DNA of 44,491 nt from positions 36,953 through 81,443 of the forward strand of contig JAGRNJ010000009.1 of NCBI GenBank assembly GCA_020440825.1. Direction: 5' to 3'. The position numbers were made by a program, and so were the translations under genes. This document shows, one piece after another, positions 1 to 8,663 of the stretch (position 1 is its first letter; each line of letters starts with the position of its first letter). The notes below the pieces were generated by a model. It made no database searches, was not told where the DNA came from, and was given only the letters and a program-made list of their open reading frames with translations. The DNA comes from Leptospiraceae bacterium. GTDB taxonomy: Bacteria; Spirochaetota; Leptospiria; Turneriellales; Turneriellaceae.

Positions 1-70
1 GTTCAGAAAGCGACGCCCAGTTTTCTCGCCAATATTTCCGCCAGTGAATTTTATCTTTCTGTTTTATCAT
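1..70 (-). CDS. Possible N-terminus of a gene cut by the window edge
   Basis: An ATG at 70 reads leftwards on the minus strand without a stop to the window edge, giving about 23 codons rich in Trp, Lys and Arg (MIKQKDKIHWRKYWREN then on). It starts 30 bases after the stop of the minus-strand hydrolase, in the same direction, so it could be the next gene of that operon. No Shine-Dalgarno is visible. I do not recognise the product, and a chance open frame of this length is possible. Confidence 0.3.
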   Translation of the reverse strand, partial: MIKQKDKIHWRKYWRENWASLSE

Positions 71-100
71 AGTAAAATGTAAGACAACCACTTTATCCTG

Positions 101-1525
101 TCAATCTGATTCCTGACTCTGCAAGGTTCTCACAAAAAATTCTTCATGATTCGAGACTCCTTGCGGGTACTGCTCTGGGGCAGCAAAGTAGAAATCATAC
201 TTTCGATTCGAACGAATCCCTACCCCTACCCGCGAATTTCTGAAGATCAGCCTTTCTTTCAGGTTTTTCCTGAACTCAATGATGACCTCTCCGTCAACGC
301 ATTCAACCGGTAGATCTTGATTGCTCAGCATGGAGCGATAGAGCCCTGACATTCTTTTACAAATTTCATTCTCAGGTGTTTTCTTTTTAAAAGCATACAC
401 GGGTTCAGAAGATCTGGTATGGGCGGTAACAATATCGCCAAGGCGATGCTGCAAACCAACCTGGAATTCCAGAACTTCATTGGTTAACTCAGGCGGATTC
501 CCAAGATAAAACAGGGCCGCATTGTAGCGCGGAAAAATCTGCAGCCAGGCCATTGTACCGTTCGCGCCACCGACATGATAAAAAGTGAACACGTCCCCAT
601 TGTCTGATGTATTCATTCGCCAGCCAAGACCGGTAAAAAGAAGTCCTCCCGTTTCGGGATAAATCAATAATGGTTCGAATATTTCATTATAGAGTTTCGC
701 ATTTAAAGTGAATTTTTCAGCCTGCTCAGAATTCGAAACCCGGGTTCGATTGGCCCATAATATTGCGTATTGTGATATATCATTAAATGAGTTCATCAGA
801 CCCGCAGCTCCCGTAGAGACTCTGCCAAACTTTGCATTCGGCATAGAATGAGGCTCGAAAATATTCTGAGCATAGAACTCGTCTAAGGACAAGCCCGATA
901 CCTGCTGAATAATTTCACCAAGAATCATAAATCCAAAATTTGAGTATCGGTAAGTAACTCCGTTCGGAAAGTGCTGAGCCGGTATTCTAAACGGCAAACC
1001 GGTCTGCTCCGGTTCCATCCAGTTTTCACAATGCATATAACGTATATCGGGAATTCCTGATGTATGGGTCAAAAGGTTACGAATGGTAACAGGATCTGAT
1101 TTCAACTCTGTTCTTTCAATTATCAAACTCGGCAGATATTTTTTGACGGGATCATCCAGATGAATTTGCTTTCGATCTGCAAGTAACAACACAGCATATG
1201 TTGTATACATTTTCGTCACAGACGCCAAAGAATAGAGTTTGTCAGGGGTTGAATTCTGATGATATTCGTAAAAGATTCTATCACCGATAACAACTCCCGT
1301 TGAGAGTGAATAAAAGTACCCCTGGCTTCGGCCCCAGCGCACATATGACTCGAGCCTTTTTTCAAGTTCTGTTACTTCGTCGAGAGAAGCGTTAGAAACC
1401 GGAGTTTCTGGTAAAGACGGATAGATTTTCTTATTTGATTTTGATCCGGAACAGGTAATATAGATTGGAAAAACAGAGCATAGAAGAAGAAACCTGCAAA
1501 ATATCCTTAAATTATAGTACTTCAT
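101..1525 (-). CDS. Beta-lactamase-fold serine hydrolase, predicted lipoprotein (paralogue 1)
   Basis: This is a class C beta-lactamase/PBP-like serine hydrolase of about 474 residues. The SxxK motif is SVTK in the segment LASVTKMYT, the tyrosine motif is YSN in YRYSNFGF, and an HxGG motif (YHVGGANG) follows near the C-terminal third. These are the nucleophile, general base and third motif of the family. The N-terminus is a hydrophobic segment ending in YITC-SGSK, a plausible spirochaete-style lipobox. I chose the ATG at 1525, because the longer frame begins with a TTG at 1549. The ATG overlaps the stop of the upstream paralogue by 14 bases, which suggests translational coupling. Activity is likely a peptidase, esterase or cell-wall function in the envelope; true beta-lactamase activity is not implied. 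A domain of about 100 residues after the HxGG motif is not recognised. Confidence 0.85.
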   Translation of the reverse strand: MKYYNLRIFCRFLLLCSVFPIYITCSGSKSNKKIYPSLPETPVSNASLDEVTELEKRLESYVRWGRSQGYFYSLSTGVVIGDRIFYEYHQNSTPDKLYSLASVTKMYTTYAVLLLADRKQIHLDDPVKKYLPSLIIERTELKSDPVTIRNLLTHTSGIPDIRYMHCENWMEPEQTGLPFRIPAQHFPNGVTYRYSNFGFMILGEIIQQVSGLSLDEFYAQNIFEPHSMPNAKFGRVSTGAAGLMNSFNDISQYAILWANRTRVSNSEQAEKFTLNAKLYNEIFEPLLIYPETGGLLFTGLGWRMNTSDNGDVFTFYHVGGANGTMAWLQIFPRYNAALFYLGNPPELTNEVLEFQVGLQHRLGDIVTAHTRSSEPVYAFKKKTPENEICKRMSGLYRSMLSNQDLPVECVDGEVIIEFRKNLKERLIFRNSRVGVGIRSNRKYDFYFAAPEQYPQGVSNHEEFFVRTLQSQESD

Positions 1526-2633
1526 CACCCAAAAGCTGGTTGAATGCAAGTATATATTGTCTCAGATAACTGTTCAGGGTATATCTGTACTGGTTAAAAA
1601 CTTTTGCCCTTATATCGGGAGGGTTGCCAAAGAGTACTGCTACAGATTTTGTCGGGAAATAAATATGCATTTCAGCAAAATTCCCGTTGAAAATTCCTGT
1701 GTGATAAATTTCCAGAACTTCCCCTTTTTCTACTACAACCCTGGCTCCCAAACCATAGAACATACCATCTTTATGTTTTTTCTGACCCTCAGGAGGTCTG
1801 GAAATCTGTTTGAGAGACCGTTTACTGATGATTTCACCGGAAGCAAGCTTTTGCCCGAAAACGGTCAAATCATTGACACTGCTTTGAATACCACTGTAGC
1901 CCAGGGCTGAATTATCAACACTGCTGTTTTTCATACCTGAGGCTTCAAATATATTGCTGCGCATATATTCTGAGTAAGACATTCCAGATACTTTTTCGAT
2001 TATTGCTGCAAGAATACCAAAATTGGCATTCGAATAATTAAACTCTAAACCGGCTGCTTTGTACTGTCGGGGAATCCAGACCCCGGCATTCGAGAACTCG
2101 CTCTTCAGCAGCTGGTTATCTCCAGAGGCATAGGGCAATCCGGCTGTATGGTTCATAAGATGAGCTATTCTGACCATTTTTCCGTCGACTGGCTCTGATG
2201 ATATTTTCAGTTCTGGAAAATACTTTGCAACAGGGTCTTCAATATTGAGCAGATTCAAATCCTGCAACTGTAAAATTGCAACTGCCGTAAACAGTTTAGT
2301 AACCGAAGCAACCGGCCGACGGGAATCTTTTTCCAGGCCCTGTGAGTAATTGATAAGATCAATATCTTTATAGGAAAGCTGAACAATAAACTGTGAATAG
2401 GGCGCATTGACTGGCGCAAACTGATCAAGCATTACCTTTTTCTTTTGCAGTTCTTTGTTCTCTTCAACAGAAGAGAGTTGAATTGTCGGCGGGGTTACAG
2501 CTGCCGGCGGATTCCCCACCGCCTGGGCACTGGAAATCCGCAGGTTTTTTTCTTCGCCAAAGAGTGTACCTATCAGTAGAATTACCGGTAAAAAGAGAAC
2601 GAACCGGAATGATTGTAAAATCTGATTTTTCAT
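1512..2633 (-). CDS. Beta-lactamase-fold serine hydrolase, exported (paralogue 2)
   Basis: The product (373 residues) is homologous to the downstream hydrolase. It has SVTK in PVASVTKLFTA, YSN in FNYSNANFG, and a degenerate third motif YHTGIFNG (H-T-G where the paralogue has H-V-G-G). Both proteins share the stretch around DPVxKYxPEL after the SxxK motif, so this pair looks like a tandem duplication. The N-terminus is a signal peptide (MKNQILQSFRFVLFLPVILLIG). The ATG at 2633 is preferred over the GTG at 2651, because AAGG lies about nine bases before it. The protein ends soon after the third motif and lacks the C-terminal domain of its neighbour. It probably acts in the periplasm; the substrate is unknown. 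Confidence 0.85.
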   Translation of the reverse strand: MKNQILQSFRFVLFLPVILLIGTLFGEEKNLRISSAQAVGNPPAAVTPPTIQLSSVEENKELQKKKVMLDQFAPVNAPYSQFIVQLSYKDIDLINYSQGLEKDSRRPVASVTKLFTAVAILQLQDLNLLNIEDPVAKYFPELKISSEPVDGKMVRIAHLMNHTAGLPYASGDNQLLKSEFSNAGVWIPRQYKAAGLEFNYSNANFGILAAIIEKVSGMSYSEYMRSNIFEASGMKNSSVDNSALGYSGIQSSVNDLTVFGQKLASGEIISKRSLKQISRPPEGQKKHKDGMFYGLGARVVVEKGEVLEIYHTGIFNGNFAEMHIYFPTKSVAVLFGNPPDIRAKVFNQYRYTLNSYLRQYILAFNQLLGDEVL

Positions 2634-2979
2634 AAAATTGAACCTTGTCACCGTTTATTTATATTTTCTTATCGGTCTTTCAGCTCAGTGTTTACAGTAG
2701 AAAATGATAATCGGCCAAAATGCACTGCACTATCGGGACGTAAAGCACAAAACACAAGAGTTTTTACTGCAAAAGTTAGCTGATCAAAACTATTCAAATG
2801 CAATCAGTTTTCTTGATTTATCAATCCGGATTTTTTACTACGGTTTTCCATAGTAAGCAGTATTATGTAACTTTTTTGGCCCCTGAGAACATTCGTTCAC
2901 CATAATACACCAGCATGGGGAAATCCGACCGAGTAAACACCTATAACCCCCAACAATCAAATTGTGGTAAGAGGATTCA
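2634..2979. promoter_or_regulatory. Divergent intergenic region with inverted repeat
   Basis: This AT-rich gap separates the minus-strand hydrolase pair from the plus-strand lipase. It holds no convincing gene. An inverted repeat, TTACTA-N10-TAGTAA, lies at 2835-2856, just before a possible -10 hexamer TATTAT at 2861-2866, so an operator over a lipase promoter is possible. No matching -35 is clear. A short hairpin, ACAAT-caa-ATTGT, sits just upstream of the lipase ribosome binding site, at about 2951-2965. Confidence 0.35.
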
Positions 2980-4086
2980 ATGAAAACAGTTTTGAAGAAA
3001 CTGACGATTCTCAGTTTGATCGTTTTTGCCGTTCCGGCTTTTGGGGCTGCAGCAAGAACCACCTATCCAGTAGTGTTCGCACACGGGATGGCAGGTTTTG
3101 ACGATCTACTGGGTTATGACTACTGGGGCGATGATTACGGAGTATTCGTTGGTGATCCCTGCGATGGTTTTTTAGAGGTTACCTGTAACAGTAACATCAA
3201 TAAAAGCCAGAAAGCACATCAGACAGCAACCTACCCTTTTCATTCGTCTGAAGTACGAGGTCTCGATGTAGCAAACCAGATAGAGTCATATATGGCAACT
3301 ACCGGTTCATCTTACATCAACCTTGTAGGGCATTCACAGGGTGGTTTTGACATCCGTAAAGCGGCCAAGCTGTTGTATCAGCGCAAAGGCTATCGGGTTG
3401 TTAGAGTCCTGATTTCTGTGTCTTCCCCACACCGGGGTTCACCTGTCGCGAAACATATTCTCGACCTGGGACCGGGCGTACAATCCGTAGTGGGCGCATT
3501 AGCCAGCATATTTGGTAATGTCATATACGAAAATGGCAATGACGCTATTGCAGGCGCAAAGCAACTCGTATACAATGACTACACAGCTTCAGACGGGCAA
3601 ACAACAGGTGCGAAAGCATTCAACGTAAATAACCCAATCTCAAGCACATATGCTTATCGATATGGTTCGTTCATTACAGCACAAACCGGTTTAAGTGTTA
3701 ACCCGGCTTTGTTTATTGTAAAAAACGGCTTCCATAATATCGATGGTGACGGTTACTGTGTAGATGACTGCGACAATGATGGGGCAGCTGGTAAAGGTGA
3801 TGGCAGACGTACAGATTTGGACGATGACGGGCTTGTGGGAATCAATTCTCAACAAATGGGCCACAGACTTCGTTACAATGAGTGCTTCCTTTGCCTCGAC
3901 TACATAACCACTGATACAAGTACAGGGTATGTTTCGAATATCAATGCACCAAATTCTACTCAGATGACTTCGTCTTCGAGTATCATTCAGCAAGATCATC
4001 TTGATGTTGTCGGCATTCCGCCAGATACATTTGATGAAATGGAGTTTTATGCCGGTATAATTGATTATATCGCATACTACGACTGA
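2980..4086 (+). CDS. Secreted triacylglycerol lipase, family I.1/I.2-like
   Basis: This is a secreted alpha/beta-hydrolase lipase (368 residues) of the Pseudomonas/Burkholderia type that needs a foldase. Residues 1-23 form a signal peptide (cleavage near AFGA). HGMAGF at 35-40 supplies the oxyanion hole, GHSQGG contains the nucleophile Ser119, DDGLVG gives the likely catalytic Asp283, and DHLD gives His340 with the calcium-binding Asp342, as in the family's HLDEV motif. SSPHRGSP at 148-155 is also typical. An acidic stretch at about 254-283 with DGDG, DNDG and DDDG steps resembles calcium-binding loops and looks like an insertion. Paired cysteines (61/69, 260/264, 302/305) could form disulfides. 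The start has GAGG five bases upstream. The next gene encodes the matching foldase. Confidence 0.92.
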   Translation: MKTVLKKLTILSLIVFAVPAFGAAARTTYPVVFAHGMAGFDDLLGYDYWGDDYGVFVGDPCDGFLEVTCNSNINKSQKAHQTATYPFHSSEVRGLDVANQIESYMATTGSSYINLVGHSQGGFDIRKAAKLLYQRKGYRVVRVLISVSSPHRGSPVAKHILDLGPGVQSVVGALASIFGNVIYENGNDAIAGAKQLVYNDYTASDGQTTGAKAFNVNNPISSTYAYRYGSFITAQTGLSVNPALFIVKNGFHNIDGDGYCVDDCDNDGAAGKGDGRRTDLDDDGLVGINSQQMGHRLRYNECFLCLDYITTDTSTGYVSNINAPNSTQMTSSSSIIQQDHLDVVGIPPDTFDEMEFYAGIIDYIAYYD

Positions 4087-4098
4087 TTCCAGAACTAC

Positions 4099-4150
4099 GG
4101 GGAATCGGGGCGACTCAAAAAAGAGTTAACCCGTTTCCCTGATTTTTTTT
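4099..4150 (+). terminator. Intrinsic terminator/attenuator between lipase and foldase
   Basis: A ten-base stem (4100-4109 with 4130-4139, one mismatch) encloses a second short stem (ACTC 4113-4116 with GAGT 4123-4126). Eight T residues follow at 4143-4150. This is a well-formed rho-independent terminator lying inside the lipase-foldase gene pair, ten bases before the foldase start. It may reduce foldase expression relative to lipase. Confidence 0.8.
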
Positions 4151-4160
4151 ACCGACCATC

Positions 4161-5198
4161 ATGCAACGAAAACACTTCTACACTGCTGCGGCTCTATTTA
4201 TATTATTTTTATCATCTTGGTTTTTATTGCGCCCTGTACCTGACCGGGGAATGCGCCAGCTTGAAGACTTAAAGGCGAATCCCAGACCCATTCGCACAAT
4301 AGACCGGGATGCGCTGGCTTCTATAGAATATGCTTATAATCCCGAGGGAGGCAAAAGAATTGTGTCTCCCCTTACATTTGATCAGAAGGTCGCTTTGCTC
4401 AGAGAGAAATGGGGCAAAATAATTCAGTCAAATTATGCTCAAATTAAAATGCTTGAAGAACTCATTCGTTATTGTCAGAAAGAGCAGCCCGATGACTGGG
4501 TTGGTTGTGCAAATGAAATGTCAGCTGCTGCCTTCCCTGATTTAGCTCCGCAGCTGTTTGCCAATCTTGATGCTCTGGTACGTTACAATGCTTGGCTTTC
4601 AGAAAACAGGGACGACTTGAAAGACATGTCCCGGGCCGAACGACAAAAATTATTAAAAGACAAACGGATATCTCTATTCGGTGAAAATGCAGCTGAAATC
4701 TGGGCACCCGAAGAGCAGGCTGAAAATGTTCGGGCCAGTCTTGCAGAAATTTCTAAATCTTCTGATCTTCCCCTTTCTGCCAAGTTGAATCATTTTACAT
4801 CCACATTACGAGAGACATACGGTAAAAGTGCACCCACATACATCGAAAATCATAAACAAGAACTGGTACACTCTTTTCTCGATGTGGTACAGACTGATCT
4901 GCAGAATATGAACCCGGTAGATCAGAAAACTGCTCTTCGGGAAATTCGCTCTGCAATGGGTATGGACAAAGCAGCCATAGAGCGCTGGGATGTTCTGGAT
5001 ACAGAGCGGGACCAGCGATGGGATAAAGGCAAAACCTATATGCAGGAACTTGAAAAACTGCAGAAAGAATCAGATAGTGCAGATAAAATCGTCGAGCTGC
5101 GTAAACGCTATTTTGGCGAAGAGGCCGAATCAATTGCGATTGAAGAGGCGGAGGGATATTTTCGGTTTAACCAGACCCGTCGCATAGGAATTGAATAA
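4161..5198 (+). CDS. Lipase-specific foldase (Lif) homologue
   Basis: The protein is 345 residues, close to the usual length of Lif steric chaperones. It has one N-terminal membrane anchor (about residues 6-23, AAALFILFLSSWFLL) and an otherwise helical, charged body that would sit in the periplasm. Lif-like features are KRISLFGENAAE at 168-179, a MGMDKAAIERWDVLD then RDQRWDKGKTYM segment at about 266-294 (family pattern of Ala-x-x-Arg then Leu-Asp and Arg-x-x-W), and RKRYFGEEAESI at 314-325 near the end. The classical N-terminal signature RxxFDY is not obvious, so the N-terminal mini-domain is divergent. Position directly after a lipase of the foldase-dependent family is the strongest argument. 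No Shine-Dalgarno precedes the ATG. It would fold the lipase before type II export. Confidence 0.75.
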   Translation: MQRKHFYTAAALFILFLSSWFLLRPVPDRGMRQLEDLKANPRPIRTIDRDALASIEYAYNPEGGKRIVSPLTFDQKVALLREKWGKIIQSNYAQIKMLEELIRYCQKEQPDDWVGCANEMSAAAFPDLAPQLFANLDALVRYNAWLSENRDDLKDMSRAERQKLLKDKRISLFGENAAEIWAPEEQAENVRASLAEISKSSDLPLSAKLNHFTSTLRETYGKSAPTYIENHKQELVHSFLDVVQTDLQNMNPVDQKTALREIRSAMGMDKAAIERWDVLDTERDQRWDKGKTYMQELEKLQKESDSADKIVELRKRYFGEEAESIAIEEAEGYFRFNQTRRIGIE

Positions 5199-5235
5199 TC
5201 CGTTAGTGTTCTGTAAGTCTTTAGAGAACCCTGGT

Positions 5236-6630
5236 TTATTCATCAATGAAACGTTTATAGTGCTCAAATCTTTCCATGATTTGTTTTACATATAAATATG
5301 GTTCTTCACCACGGCAGTAGCCATATTTAACTATGGGATCATTATAATACACAGGATTGGCAAGATTCAGAATAAATTCATCCACATTATTGAACCAGAT
5401 TTTCGGATTTTTGCCATATTTTTCTGCCAGCCGCATCGCATCTTCTACATGACCGGGACCTGCATTATAAGAGGCCAGCATGAAGTGAATTTTTTCTGAC
5501 TCATCCAGCTCATATTTTGCCAGATGCTTTTCGACAGATTGAAAGTACAATCCAGAAATTCTCACATTCTCGACCGGGTCATAGAGATTGCGGTACCCGT
5601 AACCTGAGGCAGTATAGGACATAACCTGCATTAAACCGGTTGCCCCCGCCCATGATTTTGCCCGCGGATTAAAACGGGACTCCTGGTAGGCAACCGCCGC
5701 CAGCAACCTCCAGTCAAAGCCTGCATCTTTCGATGCTTTTTTGAGCAGATCATCGTAAGCCGAAATACTTTTACCAGTTAGAGAGTGAAATCCACTGCGC
5801 ATTCTTTCACCGGCAATGCGTGACTGTTTAAAATACCGGGCATACACTGCATCCAGCACACCATTTTCTTTGATTTTGAGAATCCACTCATTCAGTTTTA
5901 ATCGCAGTTCTGTGGCCTCGGGTCGAACAAGCCATGCAACCCTCTGCGGAAAGCTGATAGGGGTAGAGACATCCAGATTGGGGTGATAGGCAGCATTGAT
6001 GAGTGCAGTACCTTCTTCAGCAATCGTGTAATCAATCGTCCCGTCGCTTACCTGAGCAATCAGTTTTTCAGGGATAATCTCACTCGAAACGTTTTGTATC
6101 TCAATATCGCCACCAATTTCATCTGACAGATTTTTTACTCTGTCGACATAAGCCGATCCCGGGTAAAGGTGTACAGTTTTCCCGATCAGGTCGATCTGGT
6201 TACGAATTAACCCATCTGATTTTCTCTGCACCAGTACCTGCCGGGTTACAGCAATTGCATCGGTAAACTGGAATTCATTTGCATTCTTTCGGGTAACTGC
6301 AATATTGGCGGCAACAATATCCGCTTCATGCCGGGCAAGTGAATGCTTAACTTTTGAAGGTTCTTTAGAAATCACAATTTCAAGTTCTACCCCTATCTCT
6401 TTGGCGAACATTGATAACAACTCATATTCAAAACCCATCGGCTGGCCCCGGTAGATAAAATAACTGCTTGCGCTGTAGGTTGTTACCGCAATCAGCTTAT
6501 TTCTTTTTTGAATATCATCAAGATCGGCTGTCGACAGGGTATCGAGAATCGCCAGGCAGCCCGAAAAGATCGTAATGACTAAAAAAGCAAGAAAATATCT
6601 GACAAGATATGCCGTACTGAATTTTTTCAT
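5236..6630 (-). CDS. MltF-like membrane-bound lytic transglycosylase
   Basis: This 464-residue lipoprotein cleaves peptidoglycan glycan strands by analogy with MltF. A hydrophobic N-terminus ends in FSGC (Cys25, lipobox). Residues about 44-268 form a periplasmic solute-binding type 3 domain (KLIAVTTYSASSYF; GFEYELLSMFAKEIG; DIVAANIAVT). Residues about 293-455 form a lytic transglycosylase domain with YQESRFNP (catalytic Glu317), GATGLMQV and ASYNAGPGHV. The two-domain order is that of MltF. It ends a three-gene minus-strand run: its ATG overlaps the stop of the PilZ gene by four bases (ATGA), indicating translational coupling. Confidence 0.9.
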   Translation of the reverse strand: MKKFSTAYLVRYFLAFLVITIFSGCLAILDTLSTADLDDIQKRNKLIAVTTYSASSYFIYRGQPMGFEYELLSMFAKEIGVELEIVISKEPSKVKHSLARHEADIVAANIAVTRKNANEFQFTDAIAVTRQVLVQRKSDGLIRNQIDLIGKTVHLYPGSAYVDRVKNLSDEIGGDIEIQNVSSEIIPEKLIAQVSDGTIDYTIAEEGTALINAAYHPNLDVSTPISFPQRVAWLVRPEATELRLKLNEWILKIKENGVLDAVYARYFKQSRIAGERMRSGFHSLTGKSISAYDDLLKKASKDAGFDWRLLAAVAYQESRFNPRAKSWAGATGLMQVMSYTASGYGYRNLYDPVENVRISGLYFQSVEKHLAKYELDESEKIHFMLASYNAGPGHVEDAMRLAEKYGKNPKIWFNNVDEFILNLANPVYYNDPIVKYGYCRGEEPYLYVKQIMERFEHYKRFIDE

Positions 6631-7328
6631 ACTGTATTTTTTTGTATTTCAAACTCCATTAGTTTCTTTTTGAGTTTATTTTTAATATTGCGCCCCAAAT
6701 AACGGAATGCAATGCCTACCCCTTTTTTATCAATTCTGACAATGCCCCCTTTCAGTTCAAATCGTTCATTGAGCAGACTGAATGAAACATTCACTTCCTG
6801 ACCTGCAGAGAAATCGCAGTTTATCCATTTAACGTACATTCCGGACTTGCTGACATCTTTTGACTCCCGGATTATTTCATCAATTTTCACTTTGATTTTT
6901 ACCGGGCGCCGCAGTTGCATTCGCCAGCCCCGCTCTCCCGCTTTCATATATGGAGCAAATGTATCCTGGCTGGTAAAATACACGATCGCCACAGCACCGA
7001 TAAAACTTTGCAGTACCGCTGAAAAATTATAAATCTGGTTGTTGAGTACAAACACAGTAATATTGTACAATAAGAAGCTCATTGCATATCCCAGAAAATA
7101 ATACCATCCCCAGCGTGTTACCATCAGCAGACCAATACCGGCCGGTAACGCGGCTGCCAGAATCCCGAGTTCAAACCATCGAAAAGCTGTAAGTGCTTTG
7201 CCAACATCCATTTCATATCGAAACCACGCAAATGTAACGATATTGATTACCGGTAATAGTAAAAAAAACAGACCGGTTACAACAAGAACTCGAGGGCGGG
7301 AAAGACGGCGTCTACGTTCTTTGCGCAT
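6627..7328 (-). CDS. Membrane protein with C-terminal PilZ domain
   Basis: The product has 233 residues. A basic N-terminus is followed by about four membrane segments (around residues 14-35, 52-70, 74-95, 104-118). A cytoplasmic PilZ-like domain then covers about 132-225. The c-di-GMP-binding elements look present: an RxxxR at 136-140 and DVSKSG at 158-163 (D/NxSxxG). Binding of c-di-GMP is therefore plausible. The gene sits between a polytopic membrane protein and an MltF-like enzyme and overlaps both, so it may link second-messenger level to an envelope function. This last point is inference. Confidence 0.75.
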   Translation of the reverse strand: MRKERRRRLSRPRVLVVTGLFFLLLPVINIVTFAWFRYEMDVGKALTAFRWFELGILAAALPAGIGLLMVTRWGWYYFLGYAMSFLLYNITVFVLNNQIYNFSAVLQSFIGAVAIVYFTSQDTFAPYMKAGERGWRMQLRRPVKIKVKIDEIIRESKDVSKSGMYVKWINCDFSAGQEVNVSFSLLNERFELKGGIVRIDKKGVGIAFRYLGRNIKNKLKKKLMEFEIQKNTV

Positions 7329-7995
7329 GATTTTCCTTACATTTCAAATAGATATTTATCGAAGCTGCGATAAAGAACCCGGTTGTTAGCAGTAATCCGA
7401 AACCGGCAAGCAGAATGCCTGACAATAAAATCAATATAAGAAGCAGGAGAATGAATGCTATCTGTATTGAAATATTTCGAGTCAGGCGAAAAGATTGTAC
7501 CATTGCCGCACCGAAGTTCGAATTCGATTCAATTATGATCAGAATTGTAAAAATTGTTCGCACAAAAAACCAGATAAAAATGAAAAAACTTACGAAGATA
7601 TGGCTTATCTCAAACCAGTCTTTTCGTTCTAAATCAAATAATGGTGTGATATAGAGCGCACCGAGAATAAATACCAGGAAAAAATAAATTCCCAGGTCTT
7701 TCGCATAATTTTTCCCTTTTACCAGAAGTTTTGCCGAGGTCGCCATCCCCTTTTTAAGCCTGAAATAGTATTCAAAAATACCTTTTGTGAAAAATGCTGC
7801 AAAAGGTACGTTGAGCAGCGCATGAATCAGGTTTTGTGCGCCGCGTTCATCCACAAAATGCAGTACTCCAAGTGCGATCAGATAATTACAAAAGATAATC
7901 AGAAATATATATAAAAAATTAATTCGCAGAATTTCTGCCATATTGGCTTTTACAAAGCCAATACTCTCTTTCCATACTGTGCCATTCAAAATCAT
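7312..7995 (-). CDS. Polytopic inner-membrane protein of unknown function
   Basis: This 227-residue protein is mostly hydrophobic, with about six membrane segments (for example around residues 25-45, 60-75, 100-120, 130-152, 178-200 and 200-218). The segment FGAAMVQSFRLTRNI between helices recalls the repeated amphipathic loop of YciC or GDPD-type membrane domains, but I cannot assign a family. It is the first gene of a run in which each gene overlaps the next by 4 to 17 bases. The ATG at 7995 has no clear ribosome binding site. Confidence 0.7.
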   Translation of the reverse strand: MILNGTVWKESIGFVKANMAEILRINFLYIFLIIFCNYLIALGVLHFVDERGAQNLIHALLNVPFAAFFTKGIFEYYFRLKKGMATSAKLLVKGKNYAKDLGIYFFLVFILGALYITPLFDLERKDWFEISHIFVSFFIFIWFFVRTIFTILIIIESNSNFGAAMVQSFRLTRNISIQIAFILLLLILILLSGILLAGFGLLLTTGFFIAASINIYLKCKENHAQRT

Positions 7996-8137
7996 AAAAT
8001 TTCAGAAGAACGGAACATCATTCATGATCAGTTTAAGAAGTATACCTTTTTTTGAAACCGCCAAAAAAGGCTGATTTCAGTAAATGTTTTTTCGTATCAC
8101 TGCAATTATGAGAATAATGGTTTTTTGAATTTAAAAA

Positions 8138-8659
8138 ATGTATATTATAGGTATGATGAAGGCCGCTTCTTTTTTGATTCTTGTTATGTGCACTGTTTCA
8201 TATTCCTGCAAAGCAGGAGCAAATGCAGTAGAGCCCGCTGCTGCCAAGAGCTTGAGAATTCTCGATAAGTTACCAGATAATGAAAATGACTGGAAAAAGA
8301 TTCTCACCGATCAAGAGTACAATATTTTGCGGGAAAAGGGAACTGAACGCCCTTTTACAGGACAGTATAATAAAGAAAAAAGATCTGGGATTTATCGATG
8401 TGCTGGCTGTGGGCATATTTTATTTACCAGTGACACAAAGTTTGATTCAGGCACTGGTTGGCCAAGTTTTTACCGTCCTGCAAAAAATTCATCCGTTCGG
8501 GAACTGCAAGACAATTCTTATGGCATGAACCGTATTGAAGTGGTCTGTGCCCGCTGCTCTGGGCACCTGGGACATGTATTTGATGATGGTCCTGCACCCA
8601 CCGGTCTGCGTTATTGCATCAACTCGGTATCTCTACAACTCGACACACAAAAGAAATAG
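8138..8659 (+). CDS. msrB: Peptide methionine-R-sulfoxide reductase, exported lipoprotein form
   Basis: MsrB reduces methionine-R-sulfoxide in oxidised proteins. The zinc site is two CxxC pairs (Cys88/91 and Cys137/140). The fold signatures GTGWPSF, SGHLGHVFDDGP and RYCINS are present, the last carrying catalytic Cys160. The N-terminus (SFLILVMCTVSYSC) reads as a lipoprotein signal with Cys24 lipidated, so the enzyme probably works outside the cytoplasm. Start choice is uncertain: ATG codons at 8138, 8153 and 8156 are in frame and none has a strong Shine-Dalgarno. A resolving cysteine at the usual upstream position is not evident; Ser occupies SDTKFDSG, so reduction probably needs an external partner. 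Confidence 0.93.
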   Translation: MYIIGMMKAASFLILVMCTVSYSCKAGANAVEPAAAKSLRILDKLPDNENDWKKILTDQEYNILREKGTERPFTGQYNKEKRSGIYRCAGCGHILFTSDTKFDSGTGWPSFYRPAKNSSVRELQDNSYGMNRIEVVCARCSGHLGHVFDDGPAPTGLRYCINSVSLQLDTQKK

Positions 8660-8663
8660 ATCT

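Noticed and set aside
2838..3062. A 74-codon minus-strand open frame over the lipase leader
   Set aside because: It overlaps the lipase signal peptide and ribosome binding site and shows no protein-like features.
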